Numbered from the stretch's first letter, positions 45,445-55,538 are shown. The stretch is 64,000 nucleotides of DNA from Blautia wexlerae DSM 19850 (GCF_025148125.1 NZ_CP102267.1:97001-161000); one strand, 5' to 3'. Numbers and translations are program-made. The notes: generated by a model from the letters alone, not told the origin.

Positions 45445-48400
45445 TTATTTAACAGTAGCCTTTTTCAGGTTTGACCATGGGCTGAAGACTTTCTTTCCGT
45501 CTTCGGATGTTCTGTTGAATGCATGCATTCCAACTACCCATGTTCCCTTTGGTACTTTCTTGAATGTTGCTGTTACTGTACCTTCTTTGAGGTTCAGTAC
45601 TTTGTGATCGCCATAGTGATATGGACGTGTCTCACCGTTTTCTTTCTTGGAGGATGTTCCAAGTACTACATCGTAACCAGTTGCATTTGCAGCTGCTTTG
45701 TATGTTACTTTGATAGTAGATCCGCTTACTTTAACGTTTGTGATAACCGGAGCATCTGGTGTGATTGCTGTTACAGAGAATGGATAAGCATTGGACCATT
45801 CACCAAATACTTTCTTACCGTTCTCATCACGTGTCCAAGCGTGGCAGTATGCATAGTACATACCCTGATCTACATATTTGAATGTAGTAGAAGTCTGTAC
45901 CTGATTCTTACTGATAGATGTATAATCTTTGTTTGTGATGCAATCACGGTCTGTAGAAATTACATAATCATAACCTGCAGCGCCGTCAGCTTCACCAGAA
46001 AGGATAACAGTTGCTTTGTTACCAACAACTTTAACATTGCTGATTACTGGAGCACCAACATTTTCAGATTTCTTTACAGATACTTTCTGGCTTCCTGTAT
46101 AGCTCTTGCTATCAGCTTTAGCTGTTACAGTAGCAGTTCCATCACCATTGTCTTTTACATCGTATTCTGTTGCTGGAACGATTACGCTACCATTAAGTAC
46201 AGTAGTTGTTAATTTACCGTTTGTTTCGGAAATTTCAACTGTTGTATTAGCAATGTCTTTTTTAACAATCTTCCATGTTATATCAATAGTATATGTGTTT
46301 GTAGTGTCATTTACAACTGGATTGCTGAATACTCCAGTCCATTCACCTGTACCATTGCTCAGTTTATATCCATTTTTAAGCTTTAATGTAGCTTTTAATA
46401 CTTTATTTGAAGCTGTAACATCTACATTGTTAGAAAGTCCTGTGAATTCATAATCAGTTCCTTCTACTAATGTTTTATCGCCAACCTTAATTATTACATT
46501 TGGTGTAACAGCTACACCACCAGCATATTCTGTGTCTGATACAGTAATATTTTTGCGACCTACAGTAACTCCTTCAATTGCGAAGTCCTGAGCTTTTGTA
46601 TAAGTTACATCGCTTCCTTCAAATTTTGTAGAACCAGCATAGTTTCCAATACCTGTAACATAAACATATGCTTTTGGTCCGGTAATATTATTGAAATACT
46701 TGATTTCATAATCTTTACCTTCAACAAGATTCATAGTTCTATATTTAGCTACGCTTGGAACAAATTTAATGTCTTTAAATGTTTTTTCTGTTCCGTCATA
46801 TCCAAATACATAATTTGTTTTGGTAAAGTCAATCTTATCACCGTTTTCATCAAATGCGTAGAATGTACCATTTAAATAGCTGGTAGTAAGTGCTCTAGGA
46901 AGAATCTTAAATCCAACTTCTTTAGTTTCACCAACAAAGTTAGTATTTGTTTTTACTGGTGCTAATGTTACTGTTGCATCACCAACATTTACATTTACTT
47001 TAGAAGTTGTTGGGTATGTAATTGCAAAATCAGAAGCGCTCAGTTCAACATCATTTAATGTGATTTTAAAATTAGAAGTTGTTGGCTTAATCTGACTTCC
47101 TGTATAGGTAAATGCTTCTTTTTCTGCGTCAGTAGTAGCTTTTGCTTCAACTTTAACATCACTCAGATTTGCTTTGTTAATTGTAAATTTAGCTGTCTGA
47201 GTTCCAGAATAATCACCTTTTCCTACAACAGTTACTGTAGCTTCACCAGCATTTTTGTTGTTAGAGCAGGACTGGATTTCATAATCAATACCAGATGCCA
47301 GTTCTACACCATCAACTGTTAATTTTACAGTCGGTGTAATTGCTTTTCCAGTATAAGTATAAGATCCTACAACTTCAAGTTTTGCATTAGTATCAGCGAT
47401 ATCTTTGTTAGTTACAGTTGTTGTTTTGGAAGCAGTAACTTCAGTTGTACCAGTTGTATAGTTTTTGTTTTTAATATCTGTTTCTACTAATTTTGTAGTA
47501 ATTGTTGCACCTACTGAAACAGGAGTTGTGCTTGAAGTATATGTTAATTTATATGCATCTGCCGGAACATCTTTTTTCTTTCCTGTAGCGCCTGCTTTAA
47601 CAGTAACTTTTCCATCCATGTAGTCAGATGCGGTCTGAAGACTTCCATTGTACTGAACTTTTTCAGGAACAGTAATATCTGCAGCTTCGATTACTGCGGC
47701 ATTAATTGCAAATGTACCAATTTTAACACGGCCACTATAGTTTCCAGTACCTACAATGTAAACTTCTACGTCTTTTTTGGAAACAGCCTTAGCATTTGTG
47801 TTATCATTTACATACTCTACTTTGTAATCACTTGTAGATAAGTTAACATTTGTAGTTCCACTAACAAATTTAACATCTTTAATATCTTTAGTGATTGCCT
47901 CACCAGTGTATGTTTCAGCTCCTAAATCTTCAGCAGAATTTGCTTGTTTATCTTTAGTTGTGCCAAGTGTATATCTTAATCCATCTACTGTAAGTTTATT
48001 TAATGTTACAGAAAGATTTACGGTTGTGTTTCCGATAACGTTTGTATTATCACCATTTACAGAAACAGATAAAGTTGTCGCACCACTTGCTAAAGTTGCT
48101 GGAGCAACAGTAATAGCAGAAGAAATATAAGATGTTACCTCTGTGTCGCCAATGTAGAAATGAATTGCATTCTTTACAGCTGTTGCATTAGATGCATCAT
48201 CTTTTCCAATACTGTCAGTAACAATTTTGAAATCTGACATCTGATTAGCAACAACTTTAACTTTATCTGTTGTAACTTTTATTACATTACCTGTATAATT
48301 GCGATTTGTTTTTTCATCTTTATCTAAGGAGTCTGTAGCAATGCTCAATGTGCTTTCAGTGCCAACAGCAGTTAATCCACTTCCAGTAACTGTATATACA

Positions 48401-49323
48401 GATGTTGGAAGAGTTTCTCCTGTTACAGTGTCTTTAACTGTTACATAATCAGAAGAGATTTTAGATCTTTCTGCATAAGAAACAGTATTTTTCTTTAATG
48501 TTAATTCTAATTTGTCTGGATTCAGAGTACGTTTGTTAATTATAAAAGGTGCTTTAATCTGTCCTGTATATCCTGCTTTGTCTACAGTAGCAACAACCTG
48601 AAGTGTTTTTCCAGCAGGTGTAGCATTTACAAGATCGTCTCCCTCATATGTATACTTAAAGTCATTATATGAAAGACCTGAAATACCAGCAATTGTAAAT
48701 CCAGCAATCTGAGTATCACTAAATGCCACCTGTTTACCAGTATAAGCTACAGTTGCGCCACCAAGATTTAATGTCGCAGATGAAACATCTACACTCTTAA
48801 TTTCAATGCCTTCAATTGTAGTTTTAAATCCAGCATTAGCACCCGTTCCTGTAATCTCTACAGATACAATATGACCAGCATCAGTAGATACAAAAGTAGC
48901 TGATGTTAATTTACTATTTAAATCAGCAACACTTGTAGCACTTCCAGTATAAGTTCCTGAATGACCAACAACTTCTTTGCCATCAATACGAACTTTATAA
49001 TCAAAGTTTGCAACATCAGTGCTACCATCTTTAAGATCACCAGATACAGCCAAAGCGCCTGTCCAATTTGCTAATGTTAATTTAGGTGCAGTTGCAGTTG
49101 CAACATCTGTCACGTCAGTAGTATTTTCTACAACCGGAGCTTCTGTAGCATCATCAGAAAATGTTTCAGCAGCCGGAGCTTCAGTCTCAACGGCAGCATC
49201 AGTACCATCGCTGAACTCAGCAGCCCATACCGGCACATTAGAAGTAGCAAGCATTGCAACAACAAGTGACATACTTAATGTCTTTTTTGCCATGCCCTTC
49301 TTTGTGTTTTTAATCTTTGTCAT
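45445..49323 (-). CDS. Large secreted repeat protein C
   Basis: Paralogue of A and B, 1292 aa, on the minus strand. The RBS (AAAGGGG) and the first 120 coding bases match A and B. The signal peptide ends near VWAAEF. The centre consists of other beta-rich repeats, with openings such as YTGKQVAFS, YTGKAITPTVKLTVDG and YTGSQIKPT. The last 200 residues are two FN3-like domains ending WSNLKKATVK, as in A and B. No sorting signal, SLH or wall-binding motif is present. An Rpn-type gene is divergent upstream. I see no good promoter before it (the best is TTGTCA with a poor -10), so expression may depend on recombination or a non-standard sigma factor. Confidence 0.84.
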   Translation of the reverse strand: MTKIKNTKKGMAKKTLSMSLVVAMLATSNVPVWAAEFSDGTDAAVETEAPAAETFSDDATEAPVVENTTDVTDVATATAPKLTLANWTGALAVSGDLKDGSTDVANFDYKVRIDGKEVVGHSGTYTGSATSVADLNSKLTSATFVSTDAGHIVSVEITGTGANAGFKTTIEGIEIKSVDVSSATLNLGGATVAYTGKQVAFSDTQIAGFTIAGISGLSYNDFKYTYEGDDLVNATPAGKTLQVVATVDKAGYTGQIKAPFIINKRTLNPDKLELTLKKNTVSYAERSKISSDYVTVKDTVTGETLPTSVYTVTGSGLTAVGTESTLSIATDSLDKDEKTNRNYTGNVIKVTTDKVKVVANQMSDFKIVTDSIGKDDASNATAVKNAIHFYIGDTEVTSYISSAITVAPATLASGATTLSVSVNGDNTNVIGNTTVNLSVTLNKLTVDGLRYTLGTTKDKQANSAEDLGAETYTGEAITKDIKDVKFVSGTTNVNLSTSDYKVEYVNDNTNAKAVSKKDVEVYIVGTGNYSGRVKIGTFAINAAVIEAADITVPEKVQYNGSLQTASDYMDGKVTVKAGATGKKKDVPADAYKLTYTSSTTPVSVGATITTKLVETDIKNKNYTTGTTEVTASKTTTVTNKDIADTNAKLEVVGSYTYTGKAITPTVKLTVDGVELASGIDYEIQSCSNNKNAGEATVTVVGKGDYSGTQTAKFTINKANLSDVKVEAKATTDAEKEAFTYTGSQIKPTTSNFKITLNDVELSASDFAITYPTTSKVNVNVGDATVTLAPVKTNTNFVGETKEVGFKILPRALTTSYLNGTFYAFDENGDKIDFTKTNYVFGYDGTEKTFKDIKFVPSVAKYRTMNLVEGKDYEIKYFNNITGPKAYVYVTGIGNYAGSTKFEGSDVTYTKAQDFAIEGVTVGRKNITVSDTEYAGGVAVTPNVIIKVGDKTLVEGTDYEFTGLSNNVDVTASNKVLKATLKLKNGYKLSNGTGEWTGVFSNPVVNDTTNTYTIDITWKIVKKDIANTTVEISETNGKLTTTVLNGSVIVPATEYDVKDNGDGTATVTAKADSKSYTGSQKVSVKKSENVGAPVISNVKVVGNKATVILSGEADGAAGYDYVISTDRDCITNKDYTSISKNQVQTSTTFKYVDQGMYYAYCHAWTRDENGKKVFGEWSNAYPFSVTAITPDAPVITNVKVSGSTIKVTYKAAANATGYDVVLGTSSKKENGETRPYHYGDHKVLNLKEGTVTATFKKVPKGTWVVGMHAFNRTSEDGKKVFSPWSNLKKATVK

Positions 49324-49752
49324 GATTATAGTTCCCCTTTGGGTGATGGACAGGTTGATTTTTGAGAAAATTTCGTATGGGGAATTGATTTCAAACTTGA
49401 GGAATATCCGGATTTTATGATTTATAAGTGGATAATTATTGACAATCGTAGTAAAAACAGGCAGTTATTACAAATAAACTGGTTGCTGTATTGAAAAATT
49501 CTTCTGGTTTTACGCTGATTGTAAAAAGTAACGATATATAATGAAGTTTATAAAATATAGAATATCCAGGGGATCTGCCTGAAAAATTGACGCAGTAAAT
49601 CGGAACCCGGTTCTGATTTTGGTGAAGGAAATTTACTCCAATCTGACACCTCCTCTGGCGTCTGCTCGGACCGGGAAGAAGCATTTGACGAAGTTTTATT
49701 TCTGAGGTATCATAAAAATATAAATAGAAAATTTCACTTGCAGGAGTATCTC
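49324..49752. other. 429-base divergent intergenic region, protein C and Rpn copy 3
   Basis: No gene is supported. The first 40 bases (complement) are the leader shared with protein B. A stretch near 49390-49485 can be read as LEEYPDFMIYKWII on the plus strand, possibly a decayed coding piece, but I do not recognise it. The rest is AT-rich, with no certain promoter. Confidence 0.4.
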
Positions 49753-50727
49753 ATGAAAGTAAAAAACAGTATTTCTACAACAATGAGAACCTTAAAAGGC
49801 AGAGAAACAAAAGATAAAGCGGCTAAAAATATTTTTTCGTATAAGCCGATTATGGGCAACATTCTAAAGTACACCGTAGCAGAATACAAGGACTGTTCTC
49901 TGGAAGAGATCATGAACTGTATTGAGGGAGATACAATCCGGACCGGAACAGCATTTGTAGAGGAAGACATGGCAGGAAGCATCCGGGGCGAACAGACGGA
50001 ATTCAACACAACAGATGAGGCACCGGCAGTTTTTGATATCCTTTTTCGTTCGCTGCTTCCAAAGAAAAAAGGAAATATCCTGGTAAATCTCCATGTGGAT
50101 TTTGAATTACAGAAGAACTACCGGCCGGGGTATCCTGTTATTAAAAGAGGCATATACTACGGATGCCGGAAATTATCTGCACAGTTGGATAAAGTAGGGA
50201 AAAATGGGAAAGGCTATAAATATCTGGAAAAGGTCTACAGTATCTGGATCTGCCTTGAGAATATTCCCAAAGAACAGCAGAATACCGTATCTTATTACAA
50301 GATACATAATTACAAAAATGAAGGTTTCCGCATACCTGACATTCAGATCGATGCTGCGGAAGCAGACCTTATGGAGGTTGTCATAGTACGGCTTGGCGGG
50401 GAAGAACAAAATGAAAAGGGACTGATGGATCTTTTATATGGTGTATTTTCCGGTGATCAGAAGAAAGTACTATCCTACATTCCGGATTCAGACAGTCAGA
50501 TCCGACAGAAGGAGGTGTCCGATATGTTGAGTATGATTTCCTATGCAGAAGAGAAAGGTGAAAAAAGAGGCGAAAAGAAAGGCGAAAAAAAAGGTATAAA
50601 GAAAGGTGAAAACCGTCTTGGGATGCTTATGAAAATGCTTTTAAATGACAAACGTTATGCAGACGCAGAGAGGGCATCTGAAGATGAAAAATACAGGGAA
50701 CAATTATATAAGGAGTTTGAGATTTAG
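49753..50727 (+). CDS. Rpn-like nuclease/putative transposase (copy 3, divergent)
   Basis: A distant member of the same PD-(D/E)XK family, 324 aa from ATG 49753 (GGAG seven bases upstream; a TTG at 49738 is the alternative). Catalytic-type residues appear in VFDILFRS and DFELQ, followed by GYPVIKRGIYYGCRKL. The family tail is a lysine/glutamate repeat, EKGEKRGEKKGEKKGIKKGE. It is only moderately similar to copies 1 and 2, so it is not part of the recent duplication. Its position, divergent from protein C, makes it the third Rpn gene next to a repeat-protein gene. Confidence 0.8.
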   Translation: MKVKNSISTTMRTLKGRETKDKAAKNIFSYKPIMGNILKYTVAEYKDCSLEEIMNCIEGDTIRTGTAFVEEDMAGSIRGEQTEFNTTDEAPAVFDILFRSLLPKKKGNILVNLHVDFELQKNYRPGYPVIKRGIYYGCRKLSAQLDKVGKNGKGYKYLEKVYSIWICLENIPKEQQNTVSYYKIHNYKNEGFRIPDIQIDAAEADLMEVVIVRLGGEEQNEKGLMDLLYGVFSGDQKKVLSYIPDSDSQIRQKEVSDMLSMISYAEEKGEKRGEKKGEKKGIKKGENRLGMLMKMLLNDKRYADAERASEDEKYREQLYKEFEI

Positions 50728-50770
50728 TTAATGACAAACTAAAAAATCATCAACAATGCGTAAAAAGTTT

Positions 50771-50807
50771 TCAGCCATATCAGAGAGATATGGCTGAAGA
50801 TGTTTTT
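50771..50807 (+). terminator. Terminator of Rpn copy 3
   Basis: tcagccatatc (50771-50781) pairs with gatatggctga (50787-50797), followed by agatg and six T. Confidence 0.85.
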
Positions 50808-50883
50808 TCTTCGTTTCCGAAGATGTGAAAGCGAGAAGAACTACCGGCCGGAGTCTGCTTTTGCCGGTTGTATCTGCCACGTT

Positions 50884-52149
50884 CTATATGCAAAATACCG
50901 CATATAAAGGCACGATTCGATAAGCTTCTTTTTGCCTGAAGTCTTCGGCAGAGATTAAATACATTTGCGTGGGTGCAGGAGAGAGAGAAGATTTATTCAG
51001 CTGCATAAGGTTCCTGCATTTCTGATGTGGGGTGGTGCGGTAGTCTATGGCAATAAAATGACTGTTTTTGGACAGTAAAAAGGGAACTTCCGCCTGGTTG
51101 CCGCTGGACCAGTAGGAGAGGGTATAGCCATTCCGGATAAAGTGCTGTGCCAGAAAGGTTTCGATACAGGCTGTACCGGCGGTGGTTTCTTCTCCTGACA
51201 GAAGCTGGAAGGCAGGGATTTTCAGTATACATGAGCATAATCCGGTGTCAACAGGATACAGATGTAAGGAGGTTTCCGAAGGTTTACTGCAGACAGCTGT
51301 CTGGCAGGGAATGGCAAGTCCGGTGCTGATCAGCCACTGCAGGGGTTCATGATAGACTTTGGCAGTAGCACCTTTTGCAATGCGGGTGTACTGGAATTTA
51401 CGGCTGGTTCTGCCGAGTTGTGCAGGGATCGAGAGCCAGGCATTGCGGCAGTGGCGGGCGGTTCCTTTTGGAGCCAGGGCAGTAATATCGCTGAGAAAAA
51501 GATTAAGGAGCTTTTGCTGGGTGTCAGGTACCAGCAGGAGCTTCTTTTCTTTTTTGTATTCCATAATGGCAGCAGGCATTCCGCCGATAATCAGATAGAG
51601 ACGGAACTGTGACAGGGCTTTTTCGTGGAGTTTCTTTCCCATTGGGCTGAAATCGGAGAAATGATTGCGGATTTCTCTTGTAAGGGCAAACTCAGCATTG
51701 GCCCACAGAAATTCTTCAAAATCCAGTGGATACAGAGTCAGGATATCAAAGTCGTGGACGGAGAAAGAATCAGAGTTAACCACACCTTTATAGATAGAGG
51801 CAATGTGATATTGTGGAAAGTCCAGGGCAATAGAGGTAAGAAGTGTGGAAATCTGAGGAATGCACTGGATATTGTCAAGAATCAGAAGGGAAGAGGCAGG
51901 GCGCAGTGGTTTTCCTGCACAGGTTTCCAGAAAAAGCAGTACTTCCTGTGGATCATGTGGAACAGACAGATAGTCTGTAGCAGAGCGGTCTGTTTCCAGA
52001 TTGATGTAGAGTGTATGTTCGTATTGCTTATTTCCGAAGTCCATAAGTAGCCAGGTCTTGCCTGTCTGGCGAAGCCCCTGAAGGATTAAAGGTTTGCGGC
52101 CGGGATTTTTTTTCCAGTATATCAGGGAATCGGTACATTTTCTTCTCAT
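50884..52149 (-). CDS. AAA_14/DUF4143 family ATPase
   Basis: Cytoplasmic ATP-binding protein, 421 aa. Walker A is in LQGLRQTGKTWLL at about residues 23-35. The Walker B-like strand is SSLLILDNIQCIPQ, and the LYPLDFEEFLWA segment is typical of the family. The C-terminal DUF4143 part is a nuclease-like fold (YWSSGNQAEVPFLL, then FIAIDYRT). Such proteins are frequent and repeated in gut anaerobes, with no established role. It has no partner gene nearby and is divergent from the recombinase gene. Confidence 0.85.
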   Translation of the reverse strand: MRRKCTDSLIYWKKNPGRKPLILQGLRQTGKTWLLMDFGNKQYEHTLYINLETDRSATDYLSVPHDPQEVLLFLETCAGKPLRPASSLLILDNIQCIPQISTLLTSIALDFPQYHIASIYKGVVNSDSFSVHDFDILTLYPLDFEEFLWANAEFALTREIRNHFSDFSPMGKKLHEKALSQFRLYLIIGGMPAAIMEYKKEKKLLLVPDTQQKLLNLFLSDITALAPKGTARHCRNAWLSIPAQLGRTSRKFQYTRIAKGATAKVYHEPLQWLISTGLAIPCQTAVCSKPSETSLHLYPVDTGLCSCILKIPAFQLLSGEETTAGTACIETFLAQHFIRNGYTLSYWSSGNQAEVPFLLSKNSHFIAIDYRTTPHQKCRNLMQLNKSSLSPAPTQMYLISAEDFRQKEAYRIVPLYAVFCI

Positions 52150-52530
52150 ATGGGAAATCTCCTTTTAGTCGGTGACACAGGTATAGAGTGAACGGTAACG
52201 GTACAGGACAGTTATAAATGATCAGCAGAGGAACGAGTTGATTGTAGAGGAATATTTATGACATCATTATACAATGAAACTGTCGGAAAAATCTATACAT
52301 AAAGATAGAAAAAAGTCGATTTACACATTTTTAAATATTTGTTATCGTAATTGTATAGACAAAATGTAATCGCTCAGGTTTTTCTTCCCGGAGGAGGAAT
52401 TGTTGAATGGTTACAGTGCCGGTTACTGTTTATTCTGTGCATTGCAAGACGTGTTGCGGAATGCAGGGTGAACGGTAACAACATTGCCCGGCAAAACAAC
52501 AATTATTTCATTTCACAAAGGAGGACCCCT
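52150..52530. other. 381-base divergent region, ATPase and recombinase
   Basis: No gene. Several loose copies of the intergenic GTTACTGT/GTGAACGGTAAC motif lie at about 52190, 52412-52430 and 52470-52483. A TATAAT box on the minus strand near 52270 may serve the ATPase gene, with a poor -35. The frame of the recombinase gene is open to 52351, but those 60 codons have no RBS or conserved content. Confidence 0.45.
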
Positions 52531-54036
52531 ATGAAGAGAATCAATGCAATCTACGCAAGGCAGTCAGTGGACAGAGCAGATAGTATTTCTATTGAAAGTC
52601 AGATCGAGTTCTGCAAGTACGAGTTAAAAGGTGGAAGTTTCAAAGAGTACAAGGATAAGGGTTACAGCGGCAAGAATACAGTCAGACCACAGCTTCAGCA
52701 GCTTCTGACAGATATCCGCAGAGGGGAAGTGGAGAAAGTGATCGTGTATAAGCTGGATCGGATCAGCCGTTCTATTCTGGATTTTTCCAATATGATGAAT
52801 CTGTTTCAGCAGTATCAGGTGGAATTTGTCTCTTCTACAGAGAAATTTGATACTTCGACACCTATGGGACGGGCAATGTTAAATATCTGCATTGTGTTTG
52901 CGCAACTGGAACGTGAGACTATTCAGAAGCGTGTCAGCGACGCATATTATTCCAGAAGTCAGAAAGGTTTTCGAATGGGCGGCAAGCCTCCTTATGGTTA
53001 TCGGCTAGAGGAGATCCTGATGGAAGGAATCCATACAAAGAAGCTTGTGGAAGAACCCGGGGAAGCGGCAATTGTGCGGGAAATTTTTGATATGTACGAA
53101 CAACCGGACACTTCTTATGGGGATATCACCAGATATTATGCGGAAAAGGGAGTGCAGTTCTACGGAAAGGAACTGATACGTTCCATGCTGGCCCAGCTTT
53201 TGAGAAATCCGGTATATGTGCGGGCTGATATGGATGTGTACCGTTTTTTCAGGAGCCATGGAACCAATATAGTAAGCAGTCCGGAGCAGTTTGACGGGAT
53301 TCATGGATGTTATCTTTATCAGGGGCGGGATGCGCAGACAGATAAGCTGCAGAATCTTAAGGGACATATGCTGGTGGTGGCACCTCATGAGGGGCTTGTG
53401 TCTTCGGAGCAGTGGCTGAACTGCAGGATCAAGCTTATGAGAAATAAAACGATTCAGGCCAACCGAAAAGCTGTGAATACATGGCTGGCAGGGAAAGTGA
53501 AATGTGGCAATTGCGGATACGCACTTATGAGTATTAAAATACAGTCCGGTAAACAGTACCTGAGATGTACGAAGCGTCTGAACAACAAAGCCTGCCCGGG
53601 GTGCGGGAAGGTTTATACTGAAGATGTGGAGAATTATGTATATAAAGAGATGGTACGTAAGCTGCGCGAAGGACAGTCTCCTGCCGCTTATACGAAGTTA
53701 AAGGAAAATCCGCAGGTAAAGCAGATTTACAGGGAGATTGAGGAAATGGAAAAGGAGATTTCTCTGCTTGTGGATTCTCTGGCAGGTGCCGGAGAAACAC
53801 TGACAGATTATATCAATCAGAGAGTGGAAGAAATAGACCAGATGCATCAGTTAAAGCTGGAGAAATTATCGGTGCTTGCGGAGAATCATGCGACACCGGA
53901 GCAGATGGAAAAGGTAGCATCTAATATAAGTCTGTGGGGAGAGATTGATTTTGAGGAGAAGAGGTTTACAGTTGATAAGATGATCAGGTCACTTAAGGTA
54001 TTTCCCGGATCAGTCCAGATACAATGGAAATTCTGA
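52531..54036 (+). CDS. Large serine recombinase
   Basis: Site-specific recombinase, 501 aa from ATG 52531 (AAAGGAGG six bases upstream). The N-terminal resolvase domain has YARQS with the catalytic serine at residue 12, KLDRISRS with the arginine pair, and FVSSTEKFDTSTPMGRAML. A recombinase domain follows (GKPPYGYRLEE), then a zinc ribbon with cysteines in KCGNCGYAL and ACPGCGKV, and a coiled-coil C terminus. These enzymes move phages, integrative elements or excise sporulation-gene insertions. None of those partners lies next to it here, so its substrate is unknown. Confidence 0.92.
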   Translation: MKRINAIYARQSVDRADSISIESQIEFCKYELKGGSFKEYKDKGYSGKNTVRPQLQQLLTDIRRGEVEKVIVYKLDRISRSILDFSNMMNLFQQYQVEFVSSTEKFDTSTPMGRAMLNICIVFAQLERETIQKRVSDAYYSRSQKGFRMGGKPPYGYRLEEILMEGIHTKKLVEEPGEAAIVREIFDMYEQPDTSYGDITRYYAEKGVQFYGKELIRSMLAQLLRNPVYVRADMDVYRFFRSHGTNIVSSPEQFDGIHGCYLYQGRDAQTDKLQNLKGHMLVVAPHEGLVSSEQWLNCRIKLMRNKTIQANRKAVNTWLAGKVKCGNCGYALMSIKIQSGKQYLRCTKRLNNKACPGCGKVYTEDVENYVYKEMVRKLREGQSPAAYTKLKENPQVKQIYREIEEMEKEISLLVDSLAGAGETLTDYINQRVEEIDQMHQLKLEKLSVLAENHATPEQMEKVASNISLWGEIDFEEKRFTVDKMIRSLKVFPGSVQIQWKF

Positions 54037-54052
54037 TATATAACAGTCCGGC

Positions 54053-54080
54053 AGAGCGTAAATTTTTGTCTTTACGCTCT
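54053..54080. terminator. Hairpin between convergent recombinase and plsC genes
   Basis: agagcgtaaa (54053-54062) and tttacgctct (54071-54080) are perfect complements around an 8-base loop. No proper T-run is present, so termination is possible but weak. Confidence 0.5.
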
Positions 54081-54093
54081 GGTGATGGTCTTA

Positions 54094-54840
54094 TTATTTT
54101 TCGGTCAGTGGTTTGTTCTTTATAAGCATTTTGCGAATTACGTTTTGCGTATATTCTCCGACATGCCTCTTATCTTCTTTGCTCAGTTCATCCGGATAGA
54201 TCGGCTTACCGTATTCTACTACAACTCTTGCAGGAGATATCTTCGGGAAGTGTGCCTCGAAAATGTTGGCTGAATTGCTGATCGCAATTGGGATGATCGG
54301 GCATTTGGCCTTGGTAGCGATTTTGAAGCTTCCTTCATGGAAGGGAAGCATGTCCAGCTCATCTTTATTTCTGTTTCGGGTTCCTTCCGGGAAAATACAG
54401 ATGGAAATTCCGGATTTTACTTTGTCTACTGCGGTCAGGATCGTTTTGAGTCCCTGTTTGATGTCTTTCCTGTCAAGGAAGAGACAGTGGAGATAACGCA
54501 TCCATGTGGAAAGAAGAGGGATTTTCTCCATCTCTTTTTTGGCAATGTAGCCTGTACGGATCGGACAGCGGGAGTAAGTAAGAAGTATGTCGAAGTAGCT
54601 TCTGTGGTTGCCGATATAAAGTACAGGTGTGTCCTTTGGCACATTTTCTTCTCCGATCACAGTAATTTTTGCACCGGTGATCTTAAGGATAAATCGGAAT
54701 ACTGCCTGGATGATCCTAAGGGAGCTGATATCCTTTTTTTCAGGAGAAAATCTGCCGATGATCCATTCGACCAGCAGGATGGGGATGGACAGGATCAGGT
54801 ATCCGATCACAACAATACAGACGAGGATAAATCGTATCAT
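54094..54840 (-). CDS. plsC: 1-acyl-sn-glycerol-3-phosphate acyltransferase
   Basis: Membrane enzyme that makes phosphatidic acid from lysophosphatidic acid, 248 aa. An N-terminal membrane helix (about residues 4-28) is followed by the catalytic NHRSYFD (HX4D) at about residue 78. The acceptor-site motif FPEGTRNR comes near residue 150, and a PIIPIAI strand follows. Length and layout are standard for PlsC. It is monocistronic and convergent with the recombinase gene. Confidence 0.94.
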   Translation of the reverse strand: MIRFILVCIVVIGYLILSIPILLVEWIIGRFSPEKKDISSLRIIQAVFRFILKITGAKITVIGEENVPKDTPVLYIGNHRSYFDILLTYSRCPIRTGYIAKKEMEKIPLLSTWMRYLHCLFLDRKDIKQGLKTILTAVDKVKSGISICIFPEGTRNRNKDELDMLPFHEGSFKIATKAKCPIIPIAISNSANIFEAHFPKISPARVVVEYGKPIYPDELSKEDKRHVGEYTQNVIRKMLIKNKPLTEK

Positions 54841-55093
54841 TCGTTAATTCCTTTCCGGGCATTATATAATGCTGATGCCCATATATAAGTATAGAAGTTA
54901 TTATAAGGAATTATGAGATATCCTGCAAGAAATAAATTATGGTATAACGATTTTTTGGCGTTAAATAAATCATTCCGGACGGGATTCTTTCCTGCAGAAA
55001 AGCAGTTACTGTCAGATATATAGCATAGAGTATGGTAATAACAGGGCTGTATCCGGCATAGAATATTTAGCGAAGAATGAGCAGGGGTGCATT

Positions 55094-55516
55094 ATGGGCA
55101 AAAGGACAGGAGGACTGCTCTGTGTGTTGCTGTTGGCTCTTTTGCCGGCGGGCTGTCAGTTTATCAGGATTGAGGAGGGCGAACGTACACCTCTGGAATA
55201 TACGATCGTAAAGCAGGAGGAAATTCCGGAAGAGATTTCAGAACTGATGGAACAGAAGAAAAAGAATGTATTTCAGATGACTTATCAGGTGGGAGATATA
55301 AGATATCTGATGAAGGGATATGGAGAGCAGCTTACAGGAGGGTACAGTATTCAGGTGGAGGAGGTTTCCGAATCAGAGAACGCAGTATTCTGCAAGACAA
55401 GGCTGATAGGTCCGGAGAAAGCGGATGCAGGCAGTGAACCGTCTTATCCCTGTATTGTCCTGAAAATTAGAGAAACAGAGAAACCGATAGAATTTTTGGG
55501 TTTTATCATAAAGTAA
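55094..55516 (+). CDS. Lipoprotein with PrcB-like C-terminal domain
   Basis: Small lipoprotein of 140 aa. The signal peptide has the lipobox LPAGC, with the cysteine at residue 21. The C-terminal 90 residues resemble the PrcB_C fold (YLMKGYGEQLTGGYSIQVEEV). In other bacteria this fold belongs to a protease complex subunit; no protease gene lies nearby. It is 22 bases upstream of the SipL-like gene, suggesting co-expression and perhaps a link to sporulation. The family call is by pattern only. Confidence 0.65.
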   Translation: MGKRTGGLLCVLLLALLPAGCQFIRIEEGERTPLEYTIVKQEEIPEEISELMEQKKKNVFQMTYQVGDIRYLMKGYGEQLTGGYSIQVEEVSESENAVFCKTRLIGPEKADAGSEPSYPCIVLKIRETEKPIEFLGFIIK

Positions 55517-55538
55517 ACAGAGAAAGGAAGGAAGCAGG

